Source: Anaerolineae bacterium
Lineage (GTDB): Bacteria > Chloroflexota > Anaerolineae > Anaerolineales > Anaerolineaceae
Assembly: GCA_013178185.1 (NCBI GenBank)
Contig: JABLXC010000008.1
Location: 35,019 to 99,018 of the forward strand
Length of the DNA: 64,000 bases
Direction of reading: 5' to 3'
The position numbers were made by a program, and so were the translations under genes. Shown piece by piece: positions 50,862 to 59,766 of this stretch. A model generated the notes under the pieces. The model was given only the letters and a program-made list of their open reading frames with translations. It was not told the origin of the DNA and made no database searches. Within the stretch, counting starts at the first letter, position 1, and the number at the start of each line of letters is the position of its first letter.

Positions 50862-51539
50862 GTGGATATAACGAGGCTGCAGTTCTTTGCGCACCTGACG
50901 GCTTGGGTACCTGCGATTTTGCTGGTTTGGGACTATCTGACAGGTGGTTTGACTGCAGATCCTGTCCAGACTGTAACCCAACGCACCGGACGGGCCGCTA
51001 TATTCTTTTTAGTTCTCTCTCTGTCCTGCACTCCCCTTAATATTTTAACAGGCTACAAGGGAACGATCAGAATCCGAAGGGCGCTTGGGTTATATAGTTT
51101 TATGTATGCAGCTTTGCACATGATTGTGTTTTTCGTATTGGACTACAGGCTTGATTTTTCATTGATTTTCCTTGAGAATTTCAATAAACTGTATCTGTGG
51201 TTGGGGTTTTGCTCTTTCCTGCTTCTGTCAGCGCTTGCGATCACCTCTTACCCTTGGTGGATGCGGCTATTGGGAAAAGCATGGAAGATACTCCATCGGT
51301 CAGTCTATATCGTTGGATTGTTGACTGTATTGCATCATCTCTTCGCGAGGAAAGGGAATCTAATTTCGCTGCAAGGTGACATTGGCGCACCCCTTGTATA
51401 TGGAGTAATTGTTGTAATTTTGTTAGTGCTGCGGACCCCCATCATAAAAAGGTGGTGGATTCAGAAACGATTAAAACTGAAATTGCCGCGAGAATTTCCA
51501 GGCCTGATATTGCGATACCTGGACAAGCCATTGTTCTAA
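50862..51539 (+). CDS. msrQ: Heme-binding membrane subunit of the methionine sulfoxide reductase
   Basis: Membrane protein of 225 residues with about six helices (ferric-reductase-like). GRAAIFFLVLSLSCTPL and RRALGLYSFMYAALHMIVF contain the first conserved heme histidine, and LHRSVYIVGLLTVLHHLF the others. It passes electrons from the membrane to MsrP. The GTG start follows the msrP stop with no gap. A flavin-binding extra domain is absent, as in other MsrQ proteins. Confidence 0.92.
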   Translation: MDITRLQFFAHLTAWVPAILLVWDYLTGGLTADPVQTVTQRTGRAAIFFLVLSLSCTPLNILTGYKGTIRIRRALGLYSFMYAALHMIVFFVLDYRLDFSLIFLENFNKLYLWLGFCSFLLLSALAITSYPWWMRLLGKAWKILHRSVYIVGLLTVLHHLFARKGNLISLQGDIGAPLVYGVIVVILLVLRTPIIKRWWIQKRLKLKLPREFPGLILRYLDKPLF

Positions 51540-51658
51540 CCTTTTGCTCCAAAAACAACTATGATAAGATTTATACAATATGTTGTGAGATTGGGTAAAG
51601 TTTTACAAAATGCGCATAGCCATATACTATTAAACAAAATATAATAAAACAATATAAA

Positions 51659-52879
51659 ATGACAAAACACCAAGCTACCATTTTAAATAGCCTAACATTC
51701 GCGCTAACCTTCATCTTTACTTTGACCTCTTGCCAAGCCGGCTTTTCGACACCTACCTCAACTTCTACAATGCCCCTAGATTTACCAACACAGCCGGAAA
51801 ACACACCATCTCAGCCCGATCCTTTTGATGCTACTCCGACTGTGACAAGTGGGGCGGATTATGCCTTCTCGGGACAAACCGTGCAATTGGCCTGGTTTTA
51901 CAATCCGCCAATCAATTACGATCTTTCCACCTTAGCTGCAAAGTTCGATGTATTTATCTTGACTAAGAATTATAATGGCGAACGCGAGGCTCTTCGCTTC
52001 ATGGGTGTAAAAGCACCCATTATTAAGTATTTAGCATTTTTCGAAATTCAGGACCTACCCTGTGATGAGCAACCCTGGCAAAATAATGCTGCGTTCAAGA
52101 TAGGAGATTTTTGCAGCATTAAAAATAACCATCCTGATTGGTTTTTGCGGGACAATAACGAGGAACCGTTATGTATAGAGGGATTTTGCATGATGGATCC
52201 CGGTAACCAGGAATGGCTTTCCTTTTGGCTTCAACGCGCTATTGAAACGCAAGAACAACATGGATGGGATGGAATTTTTATGGATAACGTAGAAGCAAGT
52301 CTGGGGAAGCGGTATGATGAAGATCTTATCCCAGCCAAATATGGTGACGATGAAAGTTATCAAACGGCAGTTGAGGGAGCATTAAAGTACTTTTACGATG
52401 GATATTTTCGGACACGGGCACGCCCTTTATACGCCAATATCATCGCCGTTCAGGATTGGAGCGTCTGGCTCCGGTACCTAAACTACCTTGACGGGGTCAT
52501 GATAGAAGATTTTGCAGTGGATTGGGACAGCGGATATAAAACAGTAGAAGAGTGGGAATCTCAAATGGAAGCAATTACAAAGGCTCAGGGAATGGGAAAG
52601 CATGTCATCTTGGTTGCGCAAGGCATGAAAAATGATATGAAACGACAGGAGTTTTCATTTGCTTCATACTTGCTCATCAATGAAGGCAAAGCCTCATTCC
52701 GATACACAGAAGACCAGGTTTACGATGAAATTTGGCTCTATGATGACTATGAAATAAATCTTGGCGCACCTAAAGCACCCCGGTACAAAGAAGGAAACCA
52801 ATGGAAACGAGAATTCGCCAACGGCGTCGTAATTGTGGACCCTAAAAATGAAACTTCAAGCATTACGCTAAATCAATAA
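51659..52879 (+). CDS. Lipoprotein, putative glycoside hydrolase (GHL15-like)
   Basis: Lipoprotein of 406 residues with signal peptide and lipobox LTSCQ, a Thr/Pro linker, and a TIM-barrel-like domain from about residue 75. The strand-4 segment HGWDGIFMDN, with its Asp residues, and YLDGVMIEDF (Asp and Glu at strand ends) fit the catalytic pattern of GHL15 and GH114-type putative glycosidases. Several cysteines lie in the middle (LPCDEQPW, DFCSI, EEPLCIEGFC). A TATAAT at 51640-51645 may be its -10 box. Its end overlaps the end of the convergent deacetylase gene by 7 bases. It could trim the polysaccharide made by the locus downstream. Confidence 0.75.
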   Translation: MTKHQATILNSLTFALTFIFTLTSCQAGFSTPTSTSTMPLDLPTQPENTPSQPDPFDATPTVTSGADYAFSGQTVQLAWFYNPPINYDLSTLAAKFDVFILTKNYNGEREALRFMGVKAPIIKYLAFFEIQDLPCDEQPWQNNAAFKIGDFCSIKNNHPDWFLRDNNEEPLCIEGFCMMDPGNQEWLSFWLQRAIETQEQHGWDGIFMDNVEASLGKRYDEDLIPAKYGDDESYQTAVEGALKYFYDGYFRTRARPLYANIIAVQDWSVWLRYLNYLDGVMIEDFAVDWDSGYKTVEEWESQMEAITKAQGMGKHVILVAQGMKNDMKRQEFSFASYLLINEGKASFRYTEDQVYDEIWLYDDYEINLGAPKAPRYKEGNQWKREFANGVVIVDPKNETSSITLNQ

Positions 52880-53952
52880 GCGCGCTGTCTTATTTTATGA
52901 TCATAGGTGGGCGTCAAGTGAAAATGGAACCTGCCCAGGTTAAGACCTTCCCATACACCTAAGCGGGGCAAAAGTAGAGGATTATCCCGACCTAGATTGG
53001 CTCGACCTTCTATAGTAGTGAAGGCTATTTGAAACCCTTCTTCCCTTAACACCTGGACAAGATCATCGCTAGTTGCATAGGGTTTCCCATCGGGGAAAGC
53101 AAAGATAGGCAGCGCTTGTCCAATTTCCTGCTTTATCTTTTGTTGAGATGTTTTGATCTCAAGCCGTGCCTTTTCAATAGGGATTTGGGTAAGAATCGGG
53201 TGTGTATGCGTGTGAGCTGCAATTGTGACACCCTCTCTGGAGAGCTCCCGCAGTTCATCCCATCCCAAAGTATAAACTGGTATCGGGTTTTGGGGATTGA
53301 AATGCTCTTCGATCCATTTCAAAGCTTGAGCAAATGGTATTTTCTTCAGGTGCGCGCTCAGTGATTTTAGTGCGATTTCTTTTTGCTCGTCGGATTGAAG
53401 CGGCAAGCAACCGATATCACTTGCGATTTCGGTTCGGGCTTCAGAAAAAATAATGTGATGGAGTTTGTCCCACCAAAACATATTTTCGCCAACAAAATGC
53501 GTTGCCACAAAAAGTACCGGCTTTATTCCCAAACCATGTGTAATCGGGTGAATGTATTCCTTGAAATCTTTATACCCATCGTCCACAGTTATTAAGATCG
53601 CTTCCTTTGGTAATTTGCTTCCCGTCCGAACTGAATTGATCACCTCCTCAGCTGTCACAGGATGATAGCGCCTTGCGATCAAATTCATTTGTTTTTGGAA
53701 TTCATCGGGCGATGTACTAATAACATTGCCACCAAGCCACGGACGATGGTTAGGATAGTCTACACGGTGATAATTTAGAACATACAACCAGTTTTCACTC
53801 TTCCCACGAATATCCCAGAACGACCATTGCAGCAGGGAGATAATCCCTGCTGCTTCGGCCATTTCAAAAATGAGATTTTTGTTCGTAGTGGCTATTGGAA
53901 AGCTCCTTAAGGATTCATTACATTGATTTTGAGCGGCGAGAAAATACAACAA
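52873..53952 (-). CDS. Polysaccharide deacetylase (NodB domain)
   Basis: Carbohydrate esterase family 4 protein of up to 359 residues. The metal-binding motif TVDDGYKD, the histidines in AAHTHTHP, and FAFPDGKPY are visible; a helical insert lies between them. There is no clear signal peptide, so it may act on lipid-linked or cytoplasmic sugar chains. The longest frame starts at 53952 inside the BcsB-like gene; a strong AAGGAG (53903-53908, minus strand) precedes no ATG/GTG/TTG but an in-frame ATA at 53895, and the next ATG is at 53862. The start is thus open. It is the last gene of the polysaccharide locus. Confidence 0.85.
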   Translation of the reverse strand: MLYFLAAQNQCNESLRSFPIATTNKNLIFEMAEAAGIISLLQWSFWDIRGKSENWLYVLNYHRVDYPNHRPWLGGNVISTSPDEFQKQMNLIARRYHPVTAEEVINSVRTGSKLPKEAILITVDDGYKDFKEYIHPITHGLGIKPVLFVATHFVGENMFWWDKLHHIIFSEARTEIASDIGCLPLQSDEQKEIALKSLSAHLKKIPFAQALKWIEEHFNPQNPIPVYTLGWDELRELSREGVTIAAHTHTHPILTQIPIEKARLEIKTSQQKIKQEIGQALPIFAFPDGKPYATSDDLVQVLREEGFQIAFTTIEGRANLGRDNPLLLPRLGVWEGLNLGRFHFHLTPTYDHKIRQRAY

Positions 53953-56161
53953 AGACCAAAATAATCACGATCAATGCTGTAGTTGCAATGATTACAGGAA
54001 TAACCCATAAAGGCCTTCCAACAGGGGCCGCCGCGGCTTGCGAGGTGGTTTGGGTTGCTTTTACTGCCTCGGCAGGTACAAGCGTTGCAGAAAGACCACT
54101 CCCAATTCCCAGGCGGGAATTACTCGACAGGACCTGTGTTTCACGAGCAACGACAAAATCTCCACCAATCCGGTTGCGCAATTCCGGCTTTAAAATTGCA
54201 TCCCCAGCCCACTCCAGACCTTGATCGGTGCTCCCTAGCACAGCCATGATGGTACGATTTTTATCCCAAGGCGCGGGTAACCATTGCAAATATCCCAGAT
54301 TCGCATCAGCCGGCAAGCGATAAACCACTGGGAAACCTCGCTCAGTAGCCACATTGCTGCCCTCATCAAAAGGCGCGGGCAGGTCAGGATTTAATTCAGA
54401 AATAATCGGGAGTGAGCTAGCTTTGCCAACTATGAGCAAGTCATATTGCCCGCGCTCTTCTTGCGGTGGATTTTCGTACATTGCTTTTAGGCTTACGAGA
54501 TTCCCAAAGGTCCGGCTTCCTAAATCGAGTGCAAGTTTGCCCGCCACATTCCAGGCAACGGGATCATTTTGAGGCAAAACGATCCCCAAAGTTCCCAAGG
54601 TGGGGCTAGAGGTGAAAGGTGAAGGGTACGAAGTCAAATTTAGTACTGGCGTGCTTTCGGGTTTTGGGGCAGCCAATGGCAAATGGAGTAGCGATGTGTC
54701 CACAACGGTTGTCCAAAGGCCGTTGCTAACAAACTCTGAACACAGGTTACTAGGTGCCATATCTGCATCGAGTCTGATGAAATTGTCCCCTGGACGAATC
54801 ACGTACGAAGGGATAGAAATTCTTGTTGTCGTTGTTGCCGTGTTTTGATCAGAGAACCGGATACCGCCAACGGTTTGGTCATTTACCAAAACAACCAACC
54901 CCGAAAGTTCATAATCCAAAAGCGCAGAGTGGCTAAAAACAAGGTCGAGATAGGCGCCATCTTGCGCAACCTGTCCAATTGGAACATAAAACTGATACGT
55001 TTGAGATTGAATTCCCAGACCTGTGAGTGTCAGAGTTGGGTATCCGAGGTCTTTAAACGTACGGTTTTCTGCTACCGAGGTAGATAAAATGCTCTGCTGG
55101 ACATCTGCGACAATAGCTAGATTGGCGGCGCCCGTCGTGCGAATACTACCAGAGCTCAGGGCTTGAGAAGCTTTAATGACACCAGTATCTGTATTGCCAC
55201 TTACCACGTACAGCAGTCTTTGGGGATTGTAAGGTGAATTGATGACCTGGACAATGCCATCATCGGTTTGGAAACCGGTTGTATTGAAAGTGCTTCCATC
55301 GCTTGGGGCCGGCAAGTTGGCGCCATTTAGATCGGGAAATCCAGTTGCTTTCCCTACATACACCATGTGAGCACCCAGGCGGTCTTCATTTGACAATCTA
55401 CTGGTTGTGGTTAGAGTCAACGGGATTCGACCTCCTGTCAATCTACCAAGACCGGCAGATACCGTCAGGGCAGCCTGGAGTTCTTCTGGTGTTGCCGTAT
55501 CCGGGACAACGAGTTTGACGGGGACGGGTGCGAAAGAGCTACTTAGATAAAGCGGCCTGGGGAAAGTCGAGAGTGTTGCGAGAGGAATAGCCTGGGTATG
55601 AGGTAGGACAATTTTCGAGTCTGATCGAATTACCACGGTTGTCTCATGAAAATCCAGGAAACAATCAACGGCTGCATCCAGAAACAGGAAAAGTTCATGG
55701 CGACCATCTGACAGAAAGGGAACCAGAGCTTCTGGAGGGATAGGGATCGTTACAGTTCTTTCTCCCGTCCAATCGATCAGGAGGGTGGTCAGGACTTTGT
55801 CGTTAAAGGTGACGTCCATGGTCGCGCCGCTACCTTGAATGGTCTGCCCCGATATTTCCGATATTCCGCGGAAAAAGCGTGCATCGATTTTCAATACCAA
55901 TTGAGCGCCATCTGTCAGTTGCCAGTCGACGGGCGTGCTAAAAGCAGCTGCGAATGAATCAAAAGGTCCGCGCATGACACTATCAGTAAAGCCGAGCCTG
56001 CTCAGAAGTATTTCGTTTTCGGAAAGCGCAGCGGCAGTGCCCCCTAATGGGGCTACGAGAGTAGGCGTGGGCACCGTTTGGGCATAGGTAATTTGGGATG
56101 GAAAAATCACCAACCCGACCATCAAAACCGAAAAGGTGATGAGAAGTACTAATTTTTTCAT
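53918..56161 (-). CDS. BcsB-like cellulose-synthase regulatory subunit
   Basis: Exported protein of 747 residues with an N-terminal signal peptide (VLLITFSVLMVGLVIF), a long beta-rich outside region with two repeats of the BcsB type (carbohydrate-binding and flavodoxin-like modules), and a C-terminal membrane helix (WVIPVIIATTALIVIILVFVV) followed by a basic tail. BcsB attaches to the synthase and guides the growing glucan outward. Here the partner is probably the GT2 enzyme encoded next (57482-56277). A PilZ domain is not seen in either protein. A hairpin lies between the best ribosome site and the ATG. Confidence 0.85.
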   Translation of the reverse strand: MKKLVLLITFSVLMVGLVIFPSQITYAQTVPTPTLVAPLGGTAAALSENEILLSRLGFTDSVMRGPFDSFAAAFSTPVDWQLTDGAQLVLKIDARFFRGISEISGQTIQGSGATMDVTFNDKVLTTLLIDWTGERTVTIPIPPEALVPFLSDGRHELFLFLDAAVDCFLDFHETTVVIRSDSKIVLPHTQAIPLATLSTFPRPLYLSSSFAPVPVKLVVPDTATPEELQAALTVSAGLGRLTGGRIPLTLTTTSRLSNEDRLGAHMVYVGKATGFPDLNGANLPAPSDGSTFNTTGFQTDDGIVQVINSPYNPQRLLYVVSGNTDTGVIKASQALSSGSIRTTGAANLAIVADVQQSILSTSVAENRTFKDLGYPTLTLTGLGIQSQTYQFYVPIGQVAQDGAYLDLVFSHSALLDYELSGLVVLVNDQTVGGIRFSDQNTATTTTRISIPSYVIRPGDNFIRLDADMAPSNLCSEFVSNGLWTTVVDTSLLHLPLAAPKPESTPVLNLTSYPSPFTSSPTLGTLGIVLPQNDPVAWNVAGKLALDLGSRTFGNLVSLKAMYENPPQEERGQYDLLIVGKASSLPIISELNPDLPAPFDEGSNVATERGFPVVYRLPADANLGYLQWLPAPWDKNRTIMAVLGSTDQGLEWAGDAILKPELRNRIGGDFVVARETQVLSSNSRLGIGSGLSATLVPAEAVKATQTTSQAAAAPVGRPLWVIPVIIATTALIVIILVFVVFSRRSKSM

Positions 56162-56171
56162 GATCTTATTT

Positions 56172-56187
56172 GCGCCGGAGACGGCGC
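56172..56187 (-). promoter_or_regulatory. Hairpin between ribosome site and start codon of the BcsB-like gene
   Basis: GCGCCG (56172-56177) pairs with CGGCGC (56182-56187) around GAGA. On the minus strand AAAGGAGGAG comes just before it and the ATG 10 bases after it. Folding of the 16-base hairpin would bring the ribosome site to normal spacing. Confidence 0.5.
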
Positions 56188-56276
56188 TCCTCCTTTGGTG
56201 AAAAGATCGGACACGAATATACAGTGTTATTAACGAAGAAAGGTTTATGGTGCTTATTCTCGTTAGAATTATCCAC

Positions 56277-57482
56277 TTAAGGCTCCTTGAATGCCGTGTT
56301 ACTTTGACGATTAACTTTCTTCCAGGTTACCTTTTGCTTTCTGGCCAAATAGCGAAAGAGGCCAATCAGTGCTGCAAAATTGCTGTTTACCAAAAAGGAT
56401 GGCAGATATAAGATTTTTCCGATCCAGTCCTCTTTTTGAGTGACATTGCCTAATAGAGCCATCAGATAAAAGAGACATTGCAGAAGGAAAAGGTATTGGT
56501 TGAACGGCGAAGACAACCAAAGCCACCGTGTCGATGTTGCAACAGGCGGCCAAATGATCGCGATCAGATTGGACAAAAAAGCCAATATCATCATAACAGG
56601 CACGAAGGGGCGCAAAAATTTATGCGAAAAAATTTGCCAGACAACAAGCGGATTTTTCCAGGGGAGCAATTTAGCGGCCATACTGATTGCCTGGTATCGA
56701 CCTGCAATGATCCTGGCGCGCCGGACAATTTCATCAGCGGCGGTTGCAGAAACTTCTTCGTACGACAAAGCCATAGGCTCATAGATTAAACGGTATCCCT
56801 GGCGAAGTATCTGCATCAAAATGTAAAAATCATCATTGATCACTTGTGTGGAGGGTTCCACAAATAATTTTCGGCGGATCGCCAGAATCTCACCAGTCAC
56901 GCCGATGCAAGAGCCCAGGCGAGTCTCTTGTTTTTTGAGGAACGACTCATATTTCCAATATAAGCCTTCCGAAGACCCCAGGGGTTTCCCGTCTTCGATA
57001 ATATGCTTAGCGCCGCTAACCGCTCCAATCGTAGGGTCGGCGAAAGATCTTACCAAAATTTTTACTGTATCCGCTTTGTAATGGTTATTAGCATCTGAGA
57101 AGACGATAATTTCGCCGTGAGCTAGCCGTAAAGCCCGCGTAATTGCCGCCATTTTTCCGCGTCTTTCTGGGGCAAAACTTAACTCAACTCCATCATCTTT
57201 AAATCTTTGAACGATTTCAACGGTGTGGTCATCCGAGCCATCTGCCGCGATAAGGATTTGTAACCGGTCTTTTGGGTAGTCCAGCGCTAGAGAATTGTGA
57301 ATTTTACCTTCGATGACCAGCTCTTCATTGTAAGCGGCTATTAATAAGGTAACGGTTGGGGTAATAGCCTGCTTCTTGATTGGTTTTGCGTGTATACGGG
57401 CAAGAATCGTGACAACAATAGGATACCCGGCATAAACATAGAATACTGTGAAAATGGATAGCCAGAAGAGTAAGCCTATCAT
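56277..57482 (-). CDS. Membrane glycosyltransferase, family 2
   Basis: Processive-type family 2 glycosyltransferase of 401 residues. One N-terminal helix, a cytoplasmic GT-A domain with TLLIAAYNEE, IAADGSDD, IVFSDANN and the acceptor-side VINDDFYI, a (R)RARI motif in place of QxxRW, and three or four C-terminal helices. Such enzymes make beta-linked chains and push them through the membrane. It overlaps the start of the preceding glycosyltransferase fragment by 4 bases and is followed by a BcsB-like gene, so the two may form a synthase pair. The sugar is unknown. Confidence 0.88.
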   Translation of the reverse strand: MIGLLFWLSIFTVFYVYAGYPIVVTILARIHAKPIKKQAITPTVTLLIAAYNEELVIEGKIHNSLALDYPKDRLQILIAADGSDDHTVEIVQRFKDDGVELSFAPERRGKMAAITRALRLAHGEIIVFSDANNHYKADTVKILVRSFADPTIGAVSGAKHIIEDGKPLGSSEGLYWKYESFLKKQETRLGSCIGVTGEILAIRRKLFVEPSTQVINDDFYILMQILRQGYRLIYEPMALSYEEVSATAADEIVRRARIIAGRYQAISMAAKLLPWKNPLVVWQIFSHKFLRPFVPVMMILAFLSNLIAIIWPPVATSTRWLWLSSPFNQYLFLLQCLFYLMALLGNVTQKEDWIGKILYLPSFLVNSNFAALIGLFRYLARKQKVTWKKVNRQSNTAFKEP

Positions 57483-58631
57483 AGTTTTTCCCCGTGCTCT
57501 TCCGCAATTCGTTCATACAAACCCATCAATTTATTTACAGCCATTTCTAATGAAAATTGAGCAATAATCCGTTTTCTGCCCGCTACTCCCATTCTTAATC
57601 GGAGATTAGGATTAGCAAGCATCGTGCAGATAGAAGCCTGCAGGGCTGTCAAATCATCCGAAGGGATTAATAATCCAGAGAGGTTATTTTCAAGAACTTC
57701 AGGAGTTCCACCCACAGCCGTTGCAACAGCGGGGAGGCCACATGCCATTGCTTCCAACAGAGAAACTGGTAAACCTTCTGCTGAAGATGGTAGCACGAAC
57801 AAATCGGATACTTGAAGATAGGGGACGACATTTCCCACGTTCCCGAGCATTCTTATTCCCGGCGACAATTGAGATTTCAACTCTTGTTCTTGTGGCCCTG
57901 TTCCAAGAATGAGCAAAATTGAATTGGGGAATTCTTCGTGGACCCTGGGCCATACTTTGAATAAATTCTCGGGCCTTTTTTCTCTCGAAAGTCTGCCTGT
58001 GTAAATGACGACGAGAGAGTTTGGGGGTATCCCCAGGCGTTCGCGAAGGGCCTGTTTTTTTTCCACCAGTGGCTGAAACCGATCGATATTGACAGCGTTG
58101 GGGATATGAACGAGCTTGTTGGGTTTCACACCGGCTTCTTGCAATTCATGTCCGATTAAATTGCTTATCGCCACGAAATAGTCTACATTGCGGCAAAAAG
58201 TTTCAAGGCGTTGTTTCCCCAATAATTTCTTTTCTAAACGCCTGACATCGCCAAAATAGCCACTGCTATGTGCAGTAACCACTACTGGCCGTTTTAAAAT
58301 AGCTTTTGCAATAACCGCTGTTGTCGTCGTCGAAAATAACTCATGGGCGTGAAGAATGTCTGGTTCGATTCTTTTGAGAAGTTTTAGGGCAGTTAATGTG
58401 TAAGAGAGAGGCCACTGGTTTAGGACCAGGAACTGGCAGGCGGTGTACTGGAACTCCTTCAACTTCTTCGAAAGGAGATAAACCAGGGTAGCGGCGAGTT
58501 AGAACATAGATATCTGTCCCTTTTGATTGGAGGCGTGGCGCGAGAAAACCAAGTTGACGTTCGGCGCCTCCAATTCTGGGATAGTACCCATTAATCATCA
58601 TCGCGATACGCAACCTTCTATGCATATGCAA
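57479..58631 (-). pseudogene. Family 4 glycosyltransferase, split by a frameshift at a CT repeat
   Basis: Two open frames together make one complete GT-B glycosyltransferase. The first (58631 to 58341) encodes the N-terminus, RIAMMINGYYPRIGGAERQ, to about VPGPKPVAS; the second (to 57479) continues with LSYTLTALKLLKRIEPDILHAHE, here as LSYTLTALKLLKR, and holds the donor site IYTGRLSREKRP and SLLEAMACGLPAVATAVGG. The junction lies in GTGGCCTCTCTCTTAC (minus strand, near 58405-58420). One more CT would restore VASLSYTLTAL. It is thus a recent frameshift, a phase-variable repeat or a sequencing error. Otherwise every motif is intact, so the gene was working until lately. It overlaps the neighbours on both sides by a few bases. 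Confidence 0.8.
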
Positions 58632-59736
58632 ATCTTATTTTTGGATTAGCTTTTGCATATAATTCTAGCATTTGATCACACCAACGATCTGGGTTGTATT
58701 CCGCTTCGATCCGTTTTCTAGCCATCTGACCATACTGTAGTCGCAGCGGTTTGTCGTCCAATAATTTCACAATAGCTTGAGAGATATCCTGTGGAATACG
58801 CGGCTCAACTAAAACTCCCGTCTGGTCTGTTAGAACCCACTGAGCATCTCCGACGCGGGTGGCAATGACAGGCAAACCAGCTGCCATTGCTTCTAAGATT
58901 GCGACTGACATTCCCTCCCAGTGGGAAGAGCTTACATAAATATCGGCTGCTGGCAAGATCCTCATAACATCGCTACGTTCGCCGATCAGGTAAACTGAGT
59001 TTTGGAGGTTAAAGCGAGCAATTGTTTCCTCTAAAGATGATCGAAGCTCTCCATCCCCCACAATTACAAGTGCTGCATCTGGATAACGTGGGTAGACTTG
59101 AGAAAATGCTTCAATCAGAGTGTCATATCCTTTTGGAGGAGATAGCCTTCCAACTGATATGATGAGTGGTCTTTCCGGGTTGCCAGTTAACTCTTCTCGT
59201 AATGCAATTTTTTCATCTTGAGATGGCAGTGGGTTTACCCCAATCGCATTTTGAATTACATGAATCTCCTTATACCCAAAGCGAGGCTGATGAGCCTGCG
59301 CTACCGAATATCCGTTTGCCATGACAATATCGCTTGCATATTTCATTAACCAGGTTTCAATCCTGGCACGCACAGGATGGTAGGGTTCCATGCTAATCGA
59401 CCGTAGGGAGGTAATCACCGGCACGCCAACTATTCTTGCCGCAATGGTGCCAACAATGTTCGCATAGCTTAAGTAAGTATGGACAACTTCCGCCTGACTT
59501 TCGCGAATCAAGCGAACAAGTCGCTCTATTCGGCAGAAATTGAATAATTTTCCTGTAAAGTGGTGAACGGGCACACCCAATTTGCGTAACTCAATAGCAT
59601 AGGGGGCATCCCAATCCGGGTCAAAGCTGACCACAGAGACGGGTATTTGACGCCCCACCATGAGACGCGACAGGGTAAGCACCATTTTTTCGGCGCCTCC
59701 AACAGTCAACCCGTCAATCACTTCCAGAATTTGCAT
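58618..59736 (-). CDS. Glycosyltransferase family 4
   Basis: GT-B enzyme of about 372 residues. The N-terminal acceptor domain begins MQILEVIDGLTVGGAEKM; the C-terminal donor domain has VGRLSPPKGYDTLIEAF and SHWEGMSVAILEAMAAGLPVIATRVG, seen here as EGMSVAILEAMAAGLP, with the E-x7-E nucleotide-sugar site. It should add one sugar to a lipid-linked repeat unit on the inner membrane face. The open frame starts with TTG at 59748, but the ATG at 59736 fits the family N-terminus. The stop overlaps the start of the frameshifted glycosyltransferase. Confidence 0.9.
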   Translation of the reverse strand: MQILEVIDGLTVGGAEKMVLTLSRLMVGRQIPVSVVSFDPDWDAPYAIELRKLGVPVHHFTGKLFNFCRIERLVRLIRESQAEVVHTYLSYANIVGTIAARIVGVPVITSLRSISMEPYHPVRARIETWLMKYASDIVMANGYSVAQAHQPRFGYKEIHVIQNAIGVNPLPSQDEKIALREELTGNPERPLIISVGRLSPPKGYDTLIEAFSQVYPRYPDAALVIVGDGELRSSLEETIARFNLQNSVYLIGERSDVMRILPAADIYVSSSHWEGMSVAILEAMAAGLPVIATRVGDAQWVLTDQTGVLVEPRIPQDISQAIVKLLDDKPLRLQYGQMARKRIEAEYNPDRWCDQMLELYAKANPKIRFAYA

Positions 59737-59766
59737 CCATCTACCCAATGTATTACTTGGTGTTAA

